NCBI GenBank assembly: GCA_937899725.1
Contig: CALCCA010000006.1
Span: forward strand, 1-64,000
Length of the DNA stretch: 64,000 nucleotides
DNA from: an uncultured Halomicronema sp.
Lineage (GTDB): Bacteria; Cyanobacteriota; Cyanobacteriia; Phormidesmidales; Phormidesmidaceae
Reading direction: 5' to 3'
Positions 44,695 to 53,071 of this stretch are shown one piece after another (position 1 is the first letter of the stretch; each line of letters starts with the position of its first letter). Under the pieces are notes generated by a model. That model was not told the DNA's origin and searched no databases. It saw only the letters and a program-made list of their open reading frames with translations. The position numbers and the translations under genes are program-made.

Positions 44695-44800
44695 CTAGGG
44701 CGGTGTTTCCAAAACGTTCCCTTATCAGGGTTGGACACTGCCCAACCCTGATAGACAATTTTCTAGCCTGGGACGCGATTTTTAAGCACGGAACCCTTAG
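44695..44800. mobile_element. MITE-like repeat, family M1, copy 3
   Basis: A 106-bp element with CTAGGG at the left end and AACCCTTAG at the right end. A central hairpin CAGGGTTGG...CCAACCCTG replaces the core of the other two copies, but the surrounding pattern (GACAATTTTCTAGCCTGGGACG, then TTTAAGCACGG) is shared. The right end contains the gnd stop codon at 44797-44799. More diverged than copies 1 and 2. Confidence 0.7.
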
Positions 44801-46221
44801 ACCTTAGCCGGAGCCTTAGTCCATTCGGTGTGGAAGGTACCTTCCTTATCGACCCGCTCATAGGTGTGCGCACCAAAGTAGTCGCGCTGGGCCTGAGTCA
44901 GGTTTTGCGGTAGGCGATCGCGGCGGTAGCTATCGAAGTAATCTAACGACGCGCTAAAGGCGGGGACGGGAATGCCCAGTTCAGCCGCCATCGAGACCAC
45001 CTCACGCCAAGCCGCTTGGCGATCCAAAATGGTTTGCTTGAACTCGGGCGCCAGCAGCAGGTTGGCGAGACTCGGGTTCTCGTCATAGGCATGCTTGATC
45101 TTGTTCAAAAAGCGAGCGCGAATGATGCAGCCCCCTTTCCAGATGCGGGCCGTTTCGCCCAGGTCAATGCCATAGTCATAGGTCTGCGAGGCCTTGCCAA
45201 TCAGCGCCATGCCTTGGGCATAGGAGCAAATTTTGGAGCAATAGAGCGCATCGCGGATTTTGCCGATGGTCGCTTGAATATCGCCTTCAAACTTTTTACT
45301 CGGGCCACTAAGTTCCTTCGACGCGGCCACCCGTTCTGGCTTGATCGAAGACATGATGCGGGCATTCACCGCCGCCGTAATGGTGGGAATCGCGACGCCC
45401 ATCTCCAAGGCACTCATGACGGTCCAGCGACCGGTGCCCTTCTGACCCGCCGCATCCACAATCATTTCGACTAGGGGTTTACCCGTGTCAGCATCCAAAT
45501 TAGTGAAGATATCCGTGCTGATTTCAATTAGAAAGGAGTCCAGCTCTTCGGTTAAATTCCACTCGGCAAACACCTCATGGAGCTGCTCATGATTGAGGCC
45601 CAAGACGTTTTTCATCAGATCGTAGGCTTCGGCAATGAGCTGCATGTCGCCATACTCAATACCGTTGTGCACCATTTTGACGTAGTGACCAGCACCACCG
45701 GGGCCGATATAGGTGACGCAAGGACCATCATCGACCTGGGCCGCAATTTTGGTGACGATGTGCTCGATTTCGGCATAAGCGGCTTTCGTTCCCCCCGGCA
45801 TCATGCTCGGGCCGTTGAGGGCACCTTCTTCACCACCGCTGACGCCCATGCCAATAAAGCCCAAACCCGTAGGTTCTAGCTCTTTGACGCGACGCTCGGT
45901 GTCTTCATATAGCGAGTTGCCGCCGTCGATAATCATGTCGCCTTCATCAAGCAGGGGCTTGAGCTGACTAATCACGGCATCCACCGGGCCACCGGCTTTG
46001 ACCATCACCAAAATGCGCCGAGGCCGCTCTAAAGACGCGACAAAATCTTCTAGGGAGTAGGCGGCTTTGACGTTTTTGCCACCGGCTCGTTCGGCCATGA
46101 ATTTATCAGTCTTTTCGCGCGAGCGGTTGTAAACCGCGACGGGAAAGCCATTGCGTTCGACGTTTAAGGCCAGGTTTTCACCCATGACCGCCAGGCCGAT
46201 AACTCCAAAACTCTGTGCCAT
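44797..46221 (-). CDS. gnd: 6-phosphogluconate dehydrogenase (decarboxylating)
   Basis: A 474-residue enzyme of the oxidative pentose phosphate pathway, yielding ribulose 5-phosphate, CO2 and NADPH. The nucleotide loop is GVIGLAVMGENLALN at the N-terminus. GMGVSGGEEGALNGPSMMPGG and HYVKMVHNGIEYGDMQLIAE (with the catalytic Lys) are the substrate motifs. The C-terminal FGAHTYERVD and FHTEWTK are standard. It is full length. Its last codons and stop fall at the edge of a MITE-like repeat (C-terminus APAKV). Confidence 0.97.
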   Translation of the reverse strand: MAQSFGVIGLAVMGENLALNVERNGFPVAVYNRSREKTDKFMAERAGGKNVKAAYSLEDFVASLERPRRILVMVKAGGPVDAVISQLKPLLDEGDMIIDGGNSLYEDTERRVKELEPTGLGFIGMGVSGGEEGALNGPSMMPGGTKAAYAEIEHIVTKIAAQVDDGPCVTYIGPGGAGHYVKMVHNGIEYGDMQLIAEAYDLMKNVLGLNHEQLHEVFAEWNLTEELDSFLIEISTDIFTNLDADTGKPLVEMIVDAAGQKGTGRWTVMSALEMGVAIPTITAAVNARIMSSIKPERVAASKELSGPSKKFEGDIQATIGKIRDALYCSKICSYAQGMALIGKASQTYDYGIDLGETARIWKGGCIIRARFLNKIKHAYDENPSLANLLLAPEFKQTILDRQAAWREVVSMAAELGIPVPAFSASLDYFDSYRRDRLPQNLTQAQRDYFGAHTYERVDKEGTFHTEWTKAPAKV

Positions 46222-46521
46222 AAAAAGTCTCTCTGAATTTGCCTAAGCGAACAATCTGGAGGCTGATAGCAGGCTGGCCCTGAACTGACACGCGGGGTGA
46301 CTCTGGGGCCGTGCATCACAGCTGGATGTGTTTAGGGTAATCAACTTTTTCGGCAGGCGATTTATCTCAAAGGTTTTCTTTGGAATGCAGCGAAGAATAT
46401 CTATCAAAGGCCGGAATTTGTCATCAATCCGTGAAAACCAAGAGAGAACTACTTGCCCGGCTCCCCACTTCACGCTGCCTCAGAGCACCGCAATTTGCCT
46501 ATGCTGAGGTCAAGACCTGAG

Positions 46522-47076
46522 ATGAAACGAGACCCTATGGAGCTCACCACAGCGCGACTGCTCATTCGTGATTGGCAGCCGGAGTCGGATGCCGCCGCCG
46601 CGATCGCCATCTACGGCAACCCGGCAGTGACCCAGTGGATTGGCGATAAATCGCTAGATACGACCGTGGCGGCAGTGCAGGCGCGGCTAAAGCGCTATTG
46701 CGATCGCGCCAAAGACTTTCCAGGATTGGGCTGCTGGGCCGTGCTCGATCAGGAAACCGTTGTGGGCACCGTGCTGCTGATGCCCCTACCAAATGAAGAG
46801 AACGCCCCCAGCGGCAAGATTGAAATTGGCTGGCACTTGCGGCTCGAAAGTTGGGGCCAAGGCTATGCGACAGAAGCCGCTCAGGCGGTGATGACCTATG
46901 GCTTTGACACCCTGCAGCTAGATCAAATTTATGCCGTGACGCTGCTCGACAATGATCGCTCCGTCAAGGTGACGCAGCGGTTGGGCATGATGGAATTGGG
47001 CATTAGCCACGACTACTACGGCGGGCACGAACTGCGCCTGTTTTGTCGCCCAGCTACTACTGAGCCGGCACGGTGA
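46522..47076 (+). CDS. GNAT N-acetyltransferase (RimJ/RimL type)
   Basis: A 184-residue acetyltransferase. MELTTARLLIRDWQPESD is the usual opening strand, IEIGWHLRLESWGQGYATEAAQAV holds the acetyl-CoA loop, and TLLDNDRSVKVTQRLGM is the C-terminal helix-strand of the RimJ/RimL group. I took the ATG at 46522; one at 46537 is equally plausible, and the further upstream frame lacks family similarity. The substrate, a protein N-terminus or small amine, is unknown. It stands alone. Confidence 0.85.
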   Translation: MKRDPMELTTARLLIRDWQPESDAAAAIAIYGNPAVTQWIGDKSLDTTVAAVQARLKRYCDRAKDFPGLGCWAVLDQETVVGTVLLMPLPNEENAPSGKIEIGWHLRLESWGQGYATEAAQAVMTYGFDTLQLDQIYAVTLLDNDRSVKVTQRLGMMELGISHDYYGGHELRLFCRPATTEPAR

Positions 47077-47203
47077 TCGGGCACAGGTGCTAATTCGAGC
47101 GCCCCAAGGCTCAACAAATCAGGAAAACCCAAGAAAATCTCCCCATGCAGGAGATTTTAAAGCTACGCTTAGTGGAGAGTTTAAGGACTTAGCCTGAATC
47201 GTG

Positions 47204-47548
47204 ATGTTGAGTAAATTTTGTGCGGTTGTCTTGGCCATCGTGGCCACCGCCGCTCTCTGGTCGCTACAACCTGCGACCGCTTGGGCCGGAGCCGCTGAGG
47301 GCACACAGGTCTTTAAGGCCAATTGCGCAGCCTGTCATGCCCTCGGCACTAACCGCATCATTGTGGGCAAAAACTTGCAAAAAAATGCCCTCGAAAAGTA
47401 CGACATGTATTCGCAAGAGGCGATCGTGTATCAGGTGACCAATGGTAAAAACGCTATGCCGCCCTTTGGCAGTCGGCTCACCCCAGAAGAGATCGAGTCC
47501 GTGGCTGACTACGTGCTAGAGCAAGCCGATCTGGGCTGGCCTGCCTAA
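47204..47548 (+). CDS. petJ: Cytochrome c6
   Basis: A 114-residue thylakoid-lumen electron carrier between cytochrome b6f and photosystem I. The signal peptide (about 1-28, ending ATAWA) precedes a mature domain of about 86 residues. NCAACHALG is the haem-attachment CxxCH. ALEKYDMYSQEAIVYQVTNGKNAMPPFGSRLTPEEI contains the axial Met ligand in NAMPPFG, and YVLEQADLGW is a typical end. The start is the ATG at 47204, three bases inside a possible GTG. A perfect terminator follows at 47597. Copper-dependent exchange with plastocyanin is family knowledge. Confidence 0.95.
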   Translation: MLSKFCAVVLAIVATAALWSLQPATAWAGAAEGTQVFKANCAACHALGTNRIIVGKNLQKNALEKYDMYSQEAIVYQVTNGKNAMPPFGSRLTPEEIESVADYVLEQADLGWPA

Positions 47549-47596
47549 AGCTATCTTCGTTCATCTCTTTATAACAGCGTTTCATACGAACCTCGC

Positions 47597-47634
47597 CCGT
47601 CAGAGAAAGCTTTCTCTGACGGGTATTTTTTCGG
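47597..47634 (+). terminator. Rho-independent terminator of petJ
   Basis: A perfect 28-bp palindrome with half CCCGTCAGAGAAAG is followed by TATTTTTT, 48 bp after the petJ stop. Confidence 0.93.
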
Positions 47635-47664
47635 TCGTTTGGCGACATCGCTAACGATCGGGTA

Positions 47665-47806
47665 ATACCAGTTCTACAAATTACAGCTACACATCCAAGT
47701 CGGCTTTCTCCCTCGGGGAGACGCGATGTGAACGACTCCGCTCAGCCGACGTTCCTTGAGCGGAGTCGAAAGGAAGATCTGTAGTCCAGTTTCAGAGAAC
47801 TGGTAT
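47665..47806. mobile_element. MITE-like repeat, family B, copy 1
   Basis: A 142-bp element with 11-bp perfect terminal inverted repeats, ATACCAGTTCT (47665-47675) and AGAACTGGTAT (47796-47806). An internal CGACTCCGCTCA...TGAGCGGAGTCG hairpin is present. Its content is the reverse complement of the element at 50064-50229. Non-coding. Confidence 0.82.
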
Positions 47807-47989
47807 AAGCAAAGAGCCGTCATTAAAGGGTGGTACAGAGGGCGTTGCGGCGTTGCCCAACGCCCTGCCAGAGAGGCTTTAGGGCGTCATCGCTGGGCGT
47901 AACTCGTCCAGAGATCGTGATGGCCACCGACTTATCAGCGTCATAATGACGAGGGGCTGACCCGAGCCCGAGATGAGTTTTGCAGCAGT

Positions 47990-49597
47990 ATGAAGCGGTT
48001 TACCGAACTTTTTCAAGCGATCGACGCCACCACCTCGACTAACGCCAAGGTCGAGGCCATGCGCCAATACTTCGTCACGGAAACCCCAGCCAACGCCGTG
48101 TGGGCGCTGTACTTGCTGCTGAGCAAAACGCGACGGCGGCTGGTCACCTCGCGGGTGCTGCGCGACGTTTATCTCAGCATTTCAAACCTGCCGGAATGGC
48201 TGTTTAAAGACTGCTATGCCCACGTGGGCGATTCGGCTGAGGTGATCGCCCTACTGCTGCGCGATACCCCCTTGCAGGGTAGCTCCGCCGCTGATGTGCC
48301 TTTACATGAGTGGATGGAGCAGATTATTCCCCTCGTGAAGCAAGTTGAGTCAGAGGCCGAGCGCCACGAGCTAATTGTGTCTTGGTGGCGATCGCTCGAC
48401 GATGCCGAAATCTTTGTGCTCAATAAGATGCTGACCGGTGCTTTTCGGGTGGGGGCGTCAGCCAAGCTGGTGATCAAGGGGCTGGCCGCTGCCTCCGAGA
48501 TTCCCGAGGCGGTGTTGGCCCATCGTTTGATGGGTGACTTTGAACCCACCGTCGAGTTTTACGCCAATTTGCTCAGCCACGAGGCGATCGAAACGGCTCC
48601 CAGCCAGCCCTATCCCTTCTTTTTAGCCTCGCAGATTGACGAAGCAAAATTCCGTGAGGAGGCCATGTCTCACTGGTTGGCGGAGTGGAAGTGGGACGGC
48701 ATTCGCGCCCAGGTGATCAAACGAGCGGATGAGGTATTTATCTGGTCGCGGGGAGAAGATTTGGTCACTGAACAGTTTCCCGAAGTGGTGGAAGCGTTTC
48801 AGTCCTTTCCCAATGGTCACGTGTTAGATGGCGAGATTCTCTGCTGGCAGGGCGATCGCCCCCTCAGCTTCAACCATTTGCAAAAGCGCCTGGGTCGCAA
48901 GCGCGTGACCAAAAAGGTGATGGCCGAGAGCCCGGTTCACTTTGTCGCCTACGACCTGTTAGAACAGGCAGGCCAAGATATTCGTGAGCAGCCGCTGCGC
49001 GATCGCAAAGCCCAATTAACCGACCTGTTGGCAGCTCAGGTGGATGACCGCATCAGTCGGTCACAGCCATTAACGTTTGACTCGTTTGACGACTTGGTGG
49101 CGCTGCGGGCGCGATCGCGTGAGACCGGGGCCGAAGGACTGGTGCTCAAAGCTTGGGACAGTCCCTATCTGGTGGGTCGCAAGCGCGGCTATTGGTGGAA
49201 ATATAAGGTTGACCCGATGACGTTAGATGCCGTGCTGATCTACGCTCAGGCGGGCAGCGGCAAACGCGCTAATCTTTTCACCGACTACACCTTTGCCTTG
49301 TGGAAAGCAGATGAACTGGTGCCCTTTGCCAAGGCGTATTCCGGCTTAGACAATCAAGAAATCGACAAGCTCGACAAATGGATTCGCCGCCACACCGTTG
49401 AGCGCTTTGGCCCTGTGCGCTCGGTGCAGCCGCTTCACGTATTTGAAATTGGCTTTGAGGGCATCGCTGAGTCCAAGCGTCACAAGTCGGGCATCTCCGT
49501 ACGCTTCCCCCGTATTTTGCGCTGGCGTGATGATAAACCGGTGGCCGAAGCCGACACCCTCGAAACGGCTCAGGCCTTGCTGAACGCTTATCAATAA
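47990..49597 (+). CDS. ATP-dependent DNA ligase
   Basis: A 535-residue ligase. The N-terminal helical DNA-binding domain covers about 1-200 (LLSKTRRRLVTSRVLRDV, LNKMLTGAFRVGAS). The nucleotidyltransferase domain has motif I EWKWDGIRAQ, where the Lys near residue 233 accepts AMP, HVLDGEILCW (motif III) and GAEGLVLKAWDSPY (motif IV). WWKYKVDPMTLDAVLIYA is motif V, leading into the OB domain. This is the bacterial LigB/LigC-like type that joins nicks in repair, additional to the NAD-dependent LigA. Related ligases often neighbour Lhr helicase and metallophosphoesterase genes, but here it is flanked by repeats only. Confidence 0.93.
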   Translation: MKRFTELFQAIDATTSTNAKVEAMRQYFVTETPANAVWALYLLLSKTRRRLVTSRVLRDVYLSISNLPEWLFKDCYAHVGDSAEVIALLLRDTPLQGSSAADVPLHEWMEQIIPLVKQVESEAERHELIVSWWRSLDDAEIFVLNKMLTGAFRVGASAKLVIKGLAAASEIPEAVLAHRLMGDFEPTVEFYANLLSHEAIETAPSQPYPFFLASQIDEAKFREEAMSHWLAEWKWDGIRAQVIKRADEVFIWSRGEDLVTEQFPEVVEAFQSFPNGHVLDGEILCWQGDRPLSFNHLQKRLGRKRVTKKVMAESPVHFVAYDLLEQAGQDIREQPLRDRKAQLTDLLAAQVDDRISRSQPLTFDSFDDLVALRARSRETGAEGLVLKAWDSPYLVGRKRGYWWKYKVDPMTLDAVLIYAQAGSGKRANLFTDYTFALWKADELVPFAKAYSGLDNQEIDKLDKWIRRHTVERFGPVRSVQPLHVFEIGFEGIAESKRHKSGISVRFPRILRWRDDKPVAEADTLETAQALLNAYQ

Positions 49598-49643
49598 AAT
49601 CGTGCTTCCGCTGGCAACGACTGCCTAGACAAAAGGTTGACTC

Positions 49644-49764
49644 TAAGTAGTTGGGCTAATTCAAATGTAGGATGGGTTAGCGATAGCGTAACCCATGCGG
49701 GCGTTGGGTTTCGTCCCTTAACCTCAATCTACAGTGTCTTACGTTTAATTGGAACTTCCTACTT
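49644..49764. repeat. Repeat family C, copy 1
   Basis: A 121-bp element with TAAGTAG and CTACTT ends and an internal palindrome GGGTTAGCGATAGCGTAACCC. It is the near-identical reverse complement of the copy at 54330-54451. The palindromic block is a known type of cyanobacterial interspersed repeat. Non-coding. Confidence 0.82.
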
Positions 49765-49873
49765 GGCGGGTGACGTGGCCTGTCGATCTTCACAAAAGTG
49801 GTGGTGTAATGAGGGGATTTTGTGGACGATCGCCCCATTTTCTTGATAAATCAAGACTCCACAAGGGCCGTCG

Positions 49874-50004
49874 CCATAGCAAGCTAAAGTTTGATTCGGT
49901 TACCCCAGATGGCTGAAATCATGATTCGATAGGCTTTTTAATTCCAAATTCCGTAGGGCTTTTTAATTCCCGAAGGGTATTCTGCCTGCCGACTTCTGCC
50001 ATAG
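49874..50004. repeat. Repeat family A, partial copy
   Basis: Contains CCCAGATGGCTGAAATCAT, tandem CTTTTTAATTCC blocks and CCCGAAGGGTATTCTGCC, matching the interior of the element at 42-222. The terminal inverted repeats are degenerate. Confidence 0.5.
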
Positions 50005-50063
50005 CCTTTCGAGCCTGCCGATTGGGCGCAATTTTTCTGACCAGGGCAATCGCCAGATGGGTA

Positions 50064-50229
50064 ATACCAATTCTCTGACGCTGGACTACAGATCTTCCTT
50101 TCGACTCCGCTCAAGGAACGTCGGCTGAGCGGAGTCGTAAGCTCTACAGGCAGGCCAGGCCAACACGCAGTGTCTCCTACGGGGAGAAAGCCGACTTGTC
50201 TGTGTAGCGGTAATTGGTAGAACTGGCAT
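50064..50229. mobile_element. MITE-like repeat, family B, copy 2 (inverted)
   Basis: A 166-bp element with near-perfect ends, ATACCAATTCT and AGAACTGGCAT. It is the reverse complement of the 47665-47806 copy, with about 20 bp of extra internal sequence. The two copies flank the DNA ligase gene in inverted orientation. Confidence 0.8.
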
Positions 50230-50668
50230 AACAGCTGAACCGTCGTGACCGGTCGAGCGGCACTTCCGATCAGCCTTATCGGTCTGTGTCGAATCTTAAG
50301 ATTTACTTGAACTAATGCAAATGGTCAAATGAAATACTGTTGAATAATCAAGCAAATGGGCGTGATCGGGCGATCGTCGGAATTCCTGGTTCTGTACGCG
50401 CAGATTTGCCGGGTTTTCGCTGGGGCCTGTGATCATCGAGATTTTGTCTGGCTCGCAGTGCGGCATTGCCAGCTGCTAGTGGATGACGTGGGGGCGAAAA
50501 GATCTCGCCAAAAGCTTTTGGTCATTACTGTTGGCCATTACTGAATGATTTTCCCCCATGCGATCGCCCCAGGATTATGCAGTGATTTCTACCATCCCTG
50601 GTGATTGGGCTGGATTTTTCTGGAGCAACCGACGTTAAAAAACTCGTTAAAAACAAGGGATTTTCAAC

Positions 50669-51040
50669 ATGATTATCGGATTTCTAATTACGGTCGTAGT
50701 GCTCGCCGTCAGTCTCTGGCTGATTTCTCTACTGCCGACGGGGGTAGAAGTTGATAGCCCCGCCAAAGCTTTGATGGGCGGGGCTATCATCGGCGTCTTA
50801 AACGGGATTTACCACTTTTTGCCTGAGGGCCTGCGCACCTTTGGTGCTGTTATCAGCTTGGGGTTGATTCCTCTGACGATCAGCATCGTGGTCTTTGGCT
50901 TGGCGGCCATGCTGGTCGAAGGGTTTCGCCTCCGGTGGGGCATCATGAGCGCCATTATTGGAGCCTTGGCGCTGACGTTCATTAACAGCATTCTGACTTG
51001 GGTTCTCCAACTGATCGGGCTGGTGCCGAGCTTCTCCTAG
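50669..51040 (+). CDS. Phage-holin-family (4_2-type) membrane protein
   Basis: A 123-residue integral membrane protein with four hydrophobic helices. MIIGFLITVVVLAVSLWLISLLPTGVEVDS and GGAIIGVLNGIYHFLPEGLRTFGAVISLGLIPLTISIVVFGLAAML are typical of the small family annotated as phage holin 4_2, widespread in cyanobacterial chromosomes and not evidently phage-derived. An AAGGGA ribosome site precedes the ATG. It stands alone, with no phage genes nearby, so a housekeeping membrane role is more likely than lysis. Function unknown. Confidence 0.8.
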   Translation: MIIGFLITVVVLAVSLWLISLLPTGVEVDSPAKALMGGAIIGVLNGIYHFLPEGLRTFGAVISLGLIPLTISIVVFGLAAMLVEGFRLRWGIMSAIIGALALTFINSILTWVLQLIGLVPSFS

Positions 51041-51131
51041 TGCTGTCGCTGATCAACTCAAACCAATACTCATCGGCTGCTGCAGCCATCTGCAAGGGTA
51101 TAGCCGCACCTGCGCTCAAGCTGACCGATGC

Positions 51132-51767
51132 CTAGCTGCCGTTGATGAGGGCGAAGGCGGCAACGACTCCAAATAGCAGAAACAGGCCCCCACTCATGGT
51201 GGTCAGCCAGCGTTCTGACAATTTGCCCGCTATCCACTTGCCGCTGACGACCGCGATCGCCGCACAAATGGCATGACCTAACGTCGCGCCCACCATCACC
51301 CCCAACGGCGAATGGGTCGCCGCCAGCGTCAGCGTGGCCAACTGGGTGCGATCGCCCCACTCGGCCACAAAAGTGAGGGTAAAAGCTCGCAGCACCACTG
51401 CTGAGGCCAGCCCCCGACGAGATGAGACCGGTGCCTGCTGCTGAATCGCGGCACAGGCGGCAGCTTGCTCAGCTTCGAGAGTGTCGTTTGCCCCCATCGC
51501 CGCCGCGTCATATAGCAGCTTGGCCCCACCGCCGATAAATAAGACGACAGCCGCCCATTTGACGTAATGCAGCGGCATCAGGGCCGCCACTTGCCCGAGC
51601 AGCACTGACAATACTGTCATGGTAAACAGAGCCGCCGTCACCCCCACAAATACCCAGCGTCGAGGATGACGCATGGCTAACAACGCCCCGATAAAAAAGG
51701 TTTTGTCACCCAGCTCAGACAGGGTGATCAGCAATAACCCTGCGGTAAATCCAGTCAATATGTTCAT
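51132..51767 (-). CDS. mnx: TMEM165/GDT1 family manganese exporter (Mnx-like)
   Basis: A 211-residue membrane protein with six helices in two homologous halves. The family signatures are LITLSELGDKTFFIGALLAM in the first half and TFVAEWGDRTQLATLTLA in the second, the ExGDKT/R metal-transport motifs. Cyanobacterial Mnx moves Mn2+ out of the cytoplasm into the thylakoid lumen or periplasm. A yybP-ykoY manganese riboswitch directly upstream supports this role strongly. The two halves are joined by an acidic/Ala-rich loop (about 95-120). Confidence 0.92.
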   Translation of the reverse strand: MNILTGFTAGLLLITLSELGDKTFFIGALLAMRHPRRWVFVGVTAALFTMTVLSVLLGQVAALMPLHYVKWAAVVLFIGGGAKLLYDAAAMGANDTLEAEQAAACAAIQQQAPVSSRRGLASAVVLRAFTLTFVAEWGDRTQLATLTLAATHSPLGVMVGATLGHAICAAIAVVSGKWIAGKLSERWLTTMSGGLFLLFGVVAAFALINGS

Positions 51768-51789
51768 GCCTTAGCCGTCTGTAAGGTGG

Positions 51790-51972
51790 CTCAGCAGGCA
51801 TGACGAGTATCTAAGCAGACCTCACCAAGCCCACTTAAACCGTGGACTCAGTGAAGGTCTCGCTAACAAACGATCAATACTTGGCGCTTGCTGTCTAAAC
51901 CAGGTTCATCACCAGTATGTTGATTTAGACATTGGGATGGGAGATCCCAAAGCTACTCCCCTTCAGCTGAGC
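51790..51972 (-). promoter_or_regulatory. yybP-ykoY manganese riboswitch upstream of mnx
   Basis: Read on the reverse strand, the leader contains GGGGAGTAGC, ACATACTGG, GCAAGCGCC and GCGAGACCTTCACTGAGTC, then GGTGAGGTCTGC. These are the conserved loop L1, four-way-junction and L3 sequences of the yybP-ykoY class, in the right order. CTCAGC near 51965 and GCTGAG at 51790-51795 can form the closing P1 helix. The 22 bases to the start codon include an AAGG ribosome site. Mn2+ binding should switch on expression of the exporter. Confidence 0.85.
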
Positions 51973-52062
51973 TGAGGATATCACAAACTGCCATTAGTTT
52001 TGAGGGGCTCCACTGCATCAGTCGATATTTGGTCGTCTTTGTTTGAGCAATAACTTAAACTC

Positions 52063-52425
52063 CTATGAGTCGGTGGCAGAGGTTTCCAATGCTCGCAACT
52101 GGGAACTAAAATATCCCCCGATGCCTACTAGCGGCATTGCCATCGCACAGGCCGTGTACAACACCGCCATGCCTGCACCGACGCCACTGCCAAAACTGGG
52201 GGCCAACCAGCCCGTCAACTAGCTCCCAGAAATCATGGCAGGCTCTAGAATTTGATCGGCTAACGGCCCGGCGAGCAGCACCGCCAGGGCACTCACTCCT
52301 TGCAGCACCAAATCATTGGCGGCAAACACCCGGCCCTGATGTTCCGGCTGAATCTGAGTCATCCACAGGGCCGTTTCCGAACTGCCCAGCAGTGGAAAAT
52401 TGAGAGAGGAACAAAACTGAACGGG
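52063..52425 (-). pseudogene. Truncated MFS transporter remnant
   Basis: The reverse strand translates as VQFCSSLNFPLLGSSETALW, then GRVFAANDLVLQG and LAGPLADQILEPAMISG, continuing past an in-frame TAG to GAGMAVLYTACA. This is collinear with the last 120 or so residues of the intact MFS exporter at 58270-59535 (CSSLNFPLLGSCRSALWMAQ...). The first two thirds of the gene are missing and a stop interrupts the rest, so it is dead. It ends at TAG 52063-52065. Confidence 0.82.
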
Positions 52426-52834
52426 AATTCAGACAGCGGGCGATAGATGGGCTCGCCATGCTGGAGAGACGATAGACCCACACCAAAACCTGCCAAATCC
52501 CAGTGATTATCTTGACAGCTAAAGCCCAATCCAGCGAATGGCGTCAGTTTATTCAACTCAACGTCTTGCTGGTCATCACCAAACCGGACTATCTCCTCGT
52601 CCCGTTGAACCAAATCCCTCCTGCCTTTACCCATGAGCTCTAGCCGATGGTCAAAGGCAAAAGGTAAAAACAACGGTAAAAGACAAAAGCAATGAATATA
52701 GCTGTTGAATTCATAGGATTTGTCCTACTTACAGGACACCATGTCGAGCTTTGCGGGTTTGTGTAGACCTGTGCTCTTGCCGCAGGGTGCTCCATAGGGT
52801 TCTGCCCCACCCACAGAATATTTCAGATGCTTGC
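52426..52834. other. Intergenic region with a possible gene remnant
   Basis: The reverse-strand frame over about 52430-52670 reads DDQQDVELNKLTPFAGLGFSCQ and looks more protein-like than random, but I do not recognise it, and it runs into the MFS remnant in a different frame. It may be another broken gene. The rest shows nothing. Confidence 0.3.
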
Positions 52835-53071
52835 TTAAGTCGCCACCTCAGTTCGAGCTTCAGTACTCAGCACGAGTAGCGTGTCACCGTGGCAACCAAA
52901 TACCATCACCGGCGTATCTGGCACCAAAATGTAGCCCGCCTGAGGAATACAAAGACGTGCCTTCCAAGTGACGCCCATCACCCTGACATGGCCTGAAATC
53001 GGCCCAGCAATCACACTTTCCACTACACCGTACATAATCGGGTTCCAAACTGTAATAGGAGTCTGTTCCAT
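52835..53071 (-). CDS. Small NfeD-like OB-fold protein
   Basis: A 78-residue protein without membrane segment. GVVESVIAGPISGHVRVMGVTWKARL resembles the G.V..I.P.G.V...G..W.A pattern of NfeD C-terminal OB folds. TPVMVFGCHGDTLLVLS is the closing strand pair. Free-standing short versions like this occur in cyanobacteria. The ATG at 53071 is chosen over a GTG three codons earlier. Function unknown; no stomatin/flotillin gene is adjacent. Confidence 0.55.
   Translation of the reverse strand: MEQTPITVWNPIMYGVVESVIAGPISGHVRVMGVTWKARLCIPQAGYILVPDTPVMVFGCHGDTLLVLSTEARTEVAT

Larger units (their letters stand above)
49598..50668. other. Repeat-filled intergenic region of about 1.07 kb
   Basis: No gene was accepted here. 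It contains a family C repeat (49644-49764), a family A fragment (49874-50004) and a family B MITE-like element (50064-50229). The remainder to 50668 is unexplained. A 62-codon frame at 50356-50544 has no recognisable feature. The stretch looks like a landing zone for small elements. Confidence 0.6.

Noticed and set aside
50356-50544. 62-codon frame in the repeat-rich gap before the holin-like gene
   Set aside because: GTG/ATG-started short frame without recognisable features; not supported beyond being open.
52430-52673. Possible hypothetical protein next to the MFS remnant
   Set aside because: The frame reads somewhat protein-like but has no recognised family, runs antisense or out of frame into a pseudogene, and lacks a good start; recorded only as region content.
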